Source: Candidatus Sumerlaeota bacterium (GTDB taxonomy: Bacteria; Sumerlaeota; Sumerlaeia; SLMS01). Taken from it: 43,481 nucleotides of DNA. Positions 39,121-43,481 of this stretch are shown here, piece by piece. A model generated the notes under the pieces. That model was given only the letters and a program-made list of their open reading frames with translations. It was not told the origin of the DNA and did no database searches. Positions within the stretch are counted from its first letter, which is position 1. Each line of letters starts with the position of its first letter. The DNA is taken from assembly GCA_007133495.1 (NCBI GenBank), contig SLMS01000120.1, forward strand, positions 1 to 43,481, written 5' to 3'. Both the position numbers and the translations under genes were made by a program.

Positions 39121-41313
39121 CTACTCTGATCCTCCTTCTGGAATGCGCGAGGCAATGTAGTCCGGCTCCACCCGTTCGACCGGGTACTCGAAGACCTCGA
39201 TGATGACCGGCATGCCGGGGGGCGGCTCCGAGCGCCTCAGCGAATCGTCCCATCGGTAATCGCGCTGGGGCGGGTTGTAGTAGCCCTGCTCTGTATTGAA
39301 ACTGTGCCAGTAGCGCGGGCCTGCCCGGTTGTGCAGCACGGCCACCTGGCTGGGGAACAAGACGATGATCGACCCCTCGAAGGTGTGGCGTCTGCCGCTC
39401 CAGTTCTCAAGGTAACGGATCACGTTATGGGCGCCGCCGCTTTGGTGGCGATACTGCAGGGGGTTGTTGGGGTTTTCGACCGAGGGCGCGTTTCCCATCA
39501 GCAGGATGGCGTTGGTGGTGGTATTGTCGGCGCGGACGGCGGCATGCCGGCCATCGGTCTGGTTGTTTGCCTCCCAGTTGTACGCACCCTGATTCCACCA
39601 TTGGCGGTGGTTGCCGATGTTGGTGTCCCAGCGGTTGCCCATGTCGCGCGTGTGGCCTTGGGCGATGTGATGCCCGTCGTCCGTGGCGGTCAGTACGCCA
39701 CTGTCGTTGAGGTCAACGGTGGCAAGCTCCTGCTTGTAGGCCGTGACCGTGATGGCGTCGCCGCCAAGGACCGCCGTGACAGGTTGCTGGGTATTGAAGT
39801 CGCCGGTGACGTACATCGGCCGGTCCGTATAGAACGCGAAGCCGTTGCCGGCGTTCCGGGGCAGGCGCTGGGCGTTGTGCAGGCGCACCGCCGGCATGTA
39901 GTTGTTCCGTCCCGGGTTGCGCCAGCCGGGCGTTATCGTGCGCGGATAGCCCCAGTCGTCGAAAAGCACGTTCCCATCGGAGTCCCGCATCCATTCGGGA
40001 TCGGAGTTTCCTGGTTCGAGCGAGTATTCGTCGTGGATTCCCGGTGTCGTGCTGATATAGACGACGCCTTCCCCGTCCTCGAAGTCCACCGGTGTGAGCT
40101 GCCACAGCCGCCTGACGTCGATGTCTATCGTCTTGACGACGCTGAGCTGCTGGCCGTCGTAGAACTCTCCCACGTCCACGATCTCATCCCTGACCGCAGG
40201 GTCGAGCTCCTGCACGCCGGTGATTTCGCCGCCGGCGTTTTTCTCCGGTATATACATGCGGATGGTTTCCGGCCGGCCGGGGTCGCCGCTGACGATCAGG
40301 TCGGCCATGTATTCGAACTTGGTGGCGCGGAGCGCCGGCACGTCGTCCTCCGTGGCGCGGCGGATCAGCACCTCCGCGCCGGAGCCCGGCGGCAGGGGCG
40401 GTTCGATGGGCGTCACGCCATGCGCCATGTCCCGCACATTGCCGTCCCAGGCATCGAGCGCCGCCTGGAACCAGTTCGGCACCAGGTGAGTCAGCCAGTC
40501 GGCCGTCACTTCCGGATGTGCATCCCCCCGCATGGAGACGAACTGGGGGTTGGGTGTGCTCCGGTCGAGAATTTGCACGTCCCCACTCTGGTTCTCCGAA
40601 GTGAACCGCATGAAGCGCCCGGCTGAGGTCACCCGCTCGTGAAAGTGGATATCTCTCACCGCAGAGAGCTCGATGTCCGTGTTCGAGTGCACCCGTCCGC
40701 GTATATCCATCACCGGGCCGGGGTGCAGTTCGAGGTCCGGGTCGTAGAAGATTGCGAACTGGTACAGAGGGATGTAGTCGATCACTACGCGGCTCTTCGT
40801 CCCGACGCCGGGGAAGCCCATGTTTCGGGCCACGTTGGTGTCCTCGGACACGAGCGAGAGCACCTCGAAGTCCAGCCGAGCGGTGGAGTAACCGAACCAG
40901 TGATCGGCCGGGTCGGTGATCTCTCGATACTGGAAGTCGTTCGGTCCTGCGTCGAGAACGAACGCCAGGGGTGTCCCATCCCCGGCAGTGTGTATCCGGT
41001 ACCCGGGCGGCGGAACGGCCGCGATCTCACGGATTACCGAGGAGAGGTTCTCGATGATACCCCCCGTCTGCTGGGGCGGCCGGCTGCGCGCCACGTGCAG
41101 CACGTTGTTTTGCATCTGAGCCAGCGTTGCCTTCGAGCCGGCCAGCGAGTTGGTCAGTACACGTGCGCGGTGCGTCTGCCGTGTTTCCTGCACGACGCCG
41201 CTCAGCACCGCGCCGATCACGATGGCGGTCACAAGCACCATGACCATCACCAGTACAAGCGCGGTTCCTTTCCCGCGGGGACGCCACCTTATGGAGTGGA
41301 TTCTGTTCTTCAT
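39121..41313 (-). CDS. PilX-like pilus assembly protein, very large
   Basis: The 730-residue protein has a basic N-terminus, then a single hydrophobic helix (about residues 17-40; GTALVLVMVMVLVTAIVIGA) in the place and style of PilX N-terminal domains. These lack the usual Glu at +5 of type IV pilins but sit in the same minor-pilin clusters. The large body has no Cys and is rich in Asn, Tyr and Trp (GNHRQWWNQGAYNWEANNQT), with NTDIELSAVRDIHFHE and FYTDRPMYVTGDFNTQQPV, typical of exported beta-rich domains. It is the third gene of a minus-strand run after the PilV- and PilW-like genes, and far larger than classical PilX (about 200 aa). Confidence 0.72.
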   Translation of the reverse strand: MKNRIHSIRWRPRGKGTALVLVMVMVLVTAIVIGAVLSGVVQETRQTHRARVLTNSLAGSKATLAQMQNNVLHVARSRPPQQTGGIIENLSSVIREIAAVPPPGYRIHTAGDGTPLAFVLDAGPNDFQYREITDPADHWFGYSTARLDFEVLSLVSEDTNVARNMGFPGVGTKSRVVIDYIPLYQFAIFYDPDLELHPGPVMDIRGRVHSNTDIELSAVRDIHFHERVTSAGRFMRFTSENQSGDVQILDRSTPNPQFVSMRGDAHPEVTADWLTHLVPNWFQAALDAWDGNVRDMAHGVTPIEPPLPPGSGAEVLIRRATEDDVPALRATKFEYMADLIVSGDPGRPETIRMYIPEKNAGGEITGVQELDPAVRDEIVDVGEFYDGQQLSVVKTIDIDVRRLWQLTPVDFEDGEGVVYISTTPGIHDEYSLEPGNSDPEWMRDSDGNVLFDDWGYPRTITPGWRNPGRNNYMPAVRLHNAQRLPRNAGNGFAFYTDRPMYVTGDFNTQQPVTAVLGGDAITVTAYKQELATVDLNDSGVLTATDDGHHIAQGHTRDMGNRWDTNIGNHRQWWNQGAYNWEANNQTDGRHAAVRADNTTTNAILLMGNAPSVENPNNPLQYRHQSGGAHNVIRYLENWSGRRHTFEGSIIVLFPSQVAVLHNRAGPRYWHSFNTEQGYYNPPQRDYRWDDSLRRSEPPPGMPVIIEVFEYPVERVEPDYIASRIPEGGSE

Positions 41314-41403
41314 TACTGATCTCCCGAGTGCTTTACGGTATCGTCGGGGTCGAGGGCCTGCCGCCGGGATTAGCCCGGCGGCATGATGACAGTTGGCAAC
41401 GTT

Positions 41404-42087
41404 TCAGGAACCTCCCAGTCCGGGAAGGTTGTTCGGGGCCAGGACCGTCCGGATGGTCACGCCTTGGTAACCCTGCCCGGTGAGCCTGTCCCACTGGTCC
41501 TGCGACGGGTTCGTCCGGTCCCCGATCTGGAGCTGCATTTCCACGAAGTTGCGTAGCGAGCCGGCGTCCTCGCTGCGGAAGAACCGGAAGACGGGCTGGT
41601 CTTCGCCGTCCACGATCAGTGGGGAGACCATCTCGAGGATCGTCCGCTCCGATTCTTCCACCACGGTCCCCTCGGGGCCGCGCACCTCGCGCCGCTCGAC
41701 CAGGAAGTTGTTCTGGATCGTATCGGGGTTGTCGTCCTCGTCCAGATAGACAAGGTCCGTCAGCACTGTCAGCAGTTCGTAACGCTGGCCGGAGATATCC
41801 CCGGCATCAGGCACGAAGCGCCCTCTGGTGGCGGCGATGCGGATGTGGTCCTCGTCGATGAAGGTGATCGTGTGGGTCTGTGTCAGTTCAAGGCTGAGCC
41901 GCTGGAGGAACAGGCTCGCCTGCTGCTGGAAACGCTGCTGGGACTGGACGCCCTTGATCGCCCGGGCGTAGCCGGTCATCGCCGGGACCACGAGCACCAC
42001 CAGCAGCAGGGCGATCCCGGTCACCACGAGCATTTCGGTCAGCGACATGCCGCGCCTGAGGGGGGGTGTTACGGGCCGGTTTTTCAA
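41404..42087 (-). CDS. PilW/PulJ-like prepilin
   Basis: The 227-residue protein has a class III signal: RRG followed by MSLTEMLVVTGIALLLVVLV, with cleavage after Gly13 and the conserved Glu at +5 (Glu18). The helix then continues into a coiled region (QQRFQQQASLFLQRLSLELT), as in pseudopilins of the GspJ/PilW type. It is expected to be a minor pilin that primes assembly. It starts 36 bases after the PilV-like stop. Confidence 0.85.
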   Translation of the reverse strand: MKNRPVTPPLRRGMSLTEMLVVTGIALLLVVLVVPAMTGYARAIKGVQSQQRFQQQASLFLQRLSLELTQTHTITFIDEDHIRIAATRGRFVPDAGDISGQRYELLTVLTDLVYLDEDDNPDTIQNNFLVERREVRGPEGTVVEESERTILEMVSPLIVDGEDQPVFRFFRSEDAGSLRNFVEMQLQIGDRTNPSQDQWDRLTGQGYQGVTIRTVLAPNNLPGLGGS

Positions 42088-42123
42088 GGGTCTTCGTCTC
42101 CTTTCCGGGCGGAGGGCCGGGTG

Positions 42124-42834
42124 TCATTGGCCGAGCGGGATGTACACCGTCCGCTGGATACGCCGGTGGCGCTCTCCGTTCCCCCACTCGATCTCGATGT
42201 CGACTGTTCTGGAGTTGTTGATGGCAAAACGGGAGGTGCTGTCCGGCTGGCGGTCCCATCCCACGTCGGATAGTCCTGTCAAGTCCCCGGTCACGGTGAG
42301 GGTGTCGCCGGTATTGCTGGTGATACGCATGATTTGCCCGGCGCCGCGTCCGCTGGTGATAGTGACGTAGCTTCCCACCCACCGGCCGGGTTGCCATTCG
42401 TTCTGATTGTCAGGTATTTCGGCTTGGAGCGTATTCCCGCCGGCATCCTGGACGCGGCCCCAACCGGTGAACTCGAAGGAGATGCGGAACTCCTCGCCGG
42501 GCCGCCCTTCTTCGGGGTGGGAGCGGACGGTCAAGGGCGCCTCGCGCCGGTGAGCAAAGCGTGCCTCGAACTCCCCGTCCGCAAGGTCGGGAGCCCCAAG
42601 CCTCTGCGGGCGTGCCGCGGCCAGAAGTCCCTGATGGAACTCAAGGACCTGGAGCGCCTCGTAGTGCGTCCGGTTCTCTGCATTCTGATGGAACATGAAC
42701 ACGATGGCGCCCATGAACCCCAGGATGACAAAGGAGGCGATGGCCATGGCGACGACCACTTCCACCAAGGTCGCGCCGTAGCGCCTGTTTCGCCACCTGC
42801 AGGTGGGGCTGCTTTCTGCCCTGCGCACGTTCAT
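42124..42834 (-). CDS. PilV/PulI-like prepilin
   Basis: The ATG at 42834 gives 236 residues; the frame stays open upstream to 43293 but that region is not conserved. The prepilin signal is RRYG followed by ATLVEVVVAMAIASFVILGF, cleaved after Gly20 with Glu25 at +5. The globular part has no recognisable domain beyond a beta-rich core (GSYVTITSGRGAGQIMRITS). It is first in the three-gene pilin run. No ribosome binding site stands out before the ATG. Confidence 0.82.
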   Translation of the reverse strand: MNVRRAESSPTCRWRNRRYGATLVEVVVAMAIASFVILGFMGAIVFMFHQNAENRTHYEALQVLEFHQGLLAAARPQRLGAPDLADGEFEARFAHRREAPLTVRSHPEEGRPGEEFRISFEFTGWGRVQDAGGNTLQAEIPDNQNEWQPGRWVGSYVTITSGRGAGQIMRITSNTGDTLTVTGDLTGLSDVGWDRQPDSTSRFAINNSRTVDIEIEWGNGERHRRIQRTVYIPLGQ

Positions 42835-43016
42835 GGGGGATGAGAGGGGGCCGGGAGGGCCTCTGTTCCAGTATCGTGAGGCGTCTCCCTTCTCCCTCCT
42901 CTCTCCTTCCTGTGTCAACCCTGTTTTTTTCGATTTTTTCCAGATACTCAAAATCGGGCGGAAAAGAAGGGAGGGGCAAGGAGAAATGCGCTGCTGGTCC
43001 CGCCCCGGGGGGGGGT

Positions 43017-43052
43017 AAAAGGAGACCGGGTCCCTCTGGGAGGGACCCGGTC
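43017..43052 (-). terminator. Intrinsic-terminator-like hairpin, minus strand
   Basis: GACCGGGTCCCTC (43024-43036), a three-base loop and GAGGGACCCGGTC (43040-43052) give a perfect 13-base stem. Read on the minus strand, TCCTTTTACC follows. It would end a minus-strand transcript that starts beyond 43053, upstream of the PilV-like gene. Confidence 0.7.
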
Positions 43053-43360
43053 CAATCGTCTGGTGGCTGTAAGCGAGGGAACTAGGTGGGATAAGGAGAA
43101 ACTGCTTGGAGGGAGACTGTCCCGTTATCGGGAGCGAGGAATGTCTCGGTGGGATAAGCCCGGGGGTTTTACGCCCCGGAGACTCGCCTCGTCTTACAGT
43201 TTGGTCCACCACGACTGAGCAAATCGTTGTGGGCTTTCCGGGTTTTGTTGATCCTCCTTGATCAAGTGCTGTCTGTCCGAACTGACTGGGCACCGGAGTT
43301 TCAGGTTTGGCATCCCGGCCATCCGGGTACGGTTCTCACGTGCTGTGAGAAGCTGTTTCC
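43053..43360 (-). ncRNA. Candidate structured RNA or leader (not recognised)
   Basis: On the minus strand a series of stems precedes the terminator: TTCTCAC/GTGAGAA (43333-43351), TTGATC/GATCAA with AAGGAG in the loop (43248-43265), CCACGAC/GTTGTGG (43208-43231), GTCTC/GAGAC enclosing CCGGGG/CCCCGG (43143-43183), CGAG/CTCG (43135-43148) and TCCCG/CGGGA (43120-43133). I searched by eye for RNase P, tmRNA, SRP and common riboswitch core motifs and did not find them. A 3' UTR of an outside gene is an alternative. Confidence 0.25.
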
Positions 43361-43481
43361 GTGCCAACTCCTAGTGTCCGGTCAACGTCCAAGAGGGTAG
43401 TCCGGTCCCGTGGGCGAGATCAAGGGCAGAAGCGCGGCCGGGCGGGCGATTTTGACGTGCACGAGAGCGCAGGCGTTGCGC

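Larger units (their letters stand above)
42835..43481. other. Gene-free end of the window with a series of hairpins
   Basis: No complete protein gene is visible. Possible partial frames exist at the very end: a minus frame open from the edge to a TGA near 43382, and a plus frame from a GTG near 43410. Neither can be supported. Hairpins are listed separately. A direct repeat GGTGGGATAAG occurs at 43085-43095 and 43148-43158. The stretch is less GC-rich than the genes around it. Confidence 0.5.

Noticed and set aside
42935-43481. RNase P RNA, tmRNA or a SAM-type riboswitch at the end of the window
   Set aside because: The universally conserved core strings were not found on either strand; only generic hairpins remain.

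Overview
This is a 43.5 kb chromosomal window of a high-GC (roughly mid-60s percent by eye), gene-dense, diderm bacterium. Diderm character is inferred from an LptF/LptG-type permease C-terminus, an LspA lipoprotein signal peptidase, a lipoprotein and type IV pilus / pseudopilin genes. Secreted kelch proteins with dockerin-like C-termini, TTG/GTG starts and a mixture of Planctomycetes/Verrucomicrobia/candidate-phylum-like families suggest an uncultured lineage of that kind. The taxonomy is inference only; no rRNA gene is present. There is no phage, plasmid, CRISPR array or transposase.

Layout. 1-3.9 kb: end of an LPS-export permease gene, purC, tmk (minus), then a coupled pair of an FHA-domain protein and a calcineurin-like phosphoesterase. 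3.9-11.4 kb: DUF2851 protein, 6-phosphofructokinase, a one-TM protein, a radical SAM/SPASM-type protein, an HU-like protein and an orphan PAS histidine kinase, followed by tRNA-Lys(CTT) at 11.4 kb. 11.6-19.6 kb: an accessory-looking block with three secreted kelch-repeat proteins that share a dockerin-like C-terminus ending in Cys, a small membrane protein, a decayed copy of its 3' end, a 171-bp repeat and an NAD-dependent epimerase-like gene. 19.8-22.9 kb: a minus-strand operon of a RecA-fold protein without a Walker A motif, a small coiled-coil protein and a divergent family B DNA polymerase. This is the best candidate for an under-described system. 23.3-29.0 kb: a SpoIIE-type phosphatase, a lipoprotein, a DUF433/DUF5615 toxin-antitoxin module bracketed by a 54-bp direct repeat, lspA, tgt and a response regulator fused to an RsbW-like ATPase. 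29.1-34.5 kb: M14 peptidase, rhodanese and a His-tailed LarC lacking its C-terminal domain (plus strand), facing a TPR protein and a polytopic GT39-like membrane protein. 34.6-37 kb: pilT and a class V aminotransferase, closed by a strong hairpin. 37.1-42.8 kb: a secreted two-repeat protein and three pilin-like genes (PilX-, PilW- and PilV-like). 42.8-43.5 kb: no clear gene, but a string of hairpins ending in an intrinsic-terminator-like structure on the minus strand.

The most striking DNA-level signal is the heptamer GTCTATA/TATAGAC. I find 22 copies by eye where about two would be expected from composition. Copies occur in all three reading frames and on both strands, and are frequent just after stop codons. 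It looks like a selected genome-wide motif.

Functionally the window combines housekeeping (purine, dTTP, glycolysis, tRNA queuosine, lipoprotein maturation), a pilus/secretion set, partner-switch-type signalling parts (SpoIIE phosphatase, RR-RsbW ATPase, PAS kinase, FHA protein) and an envelope-exposed repeat-protein cluster. All boundaries are read by eye; homology statements come from recognised family motifs and not from database searches.
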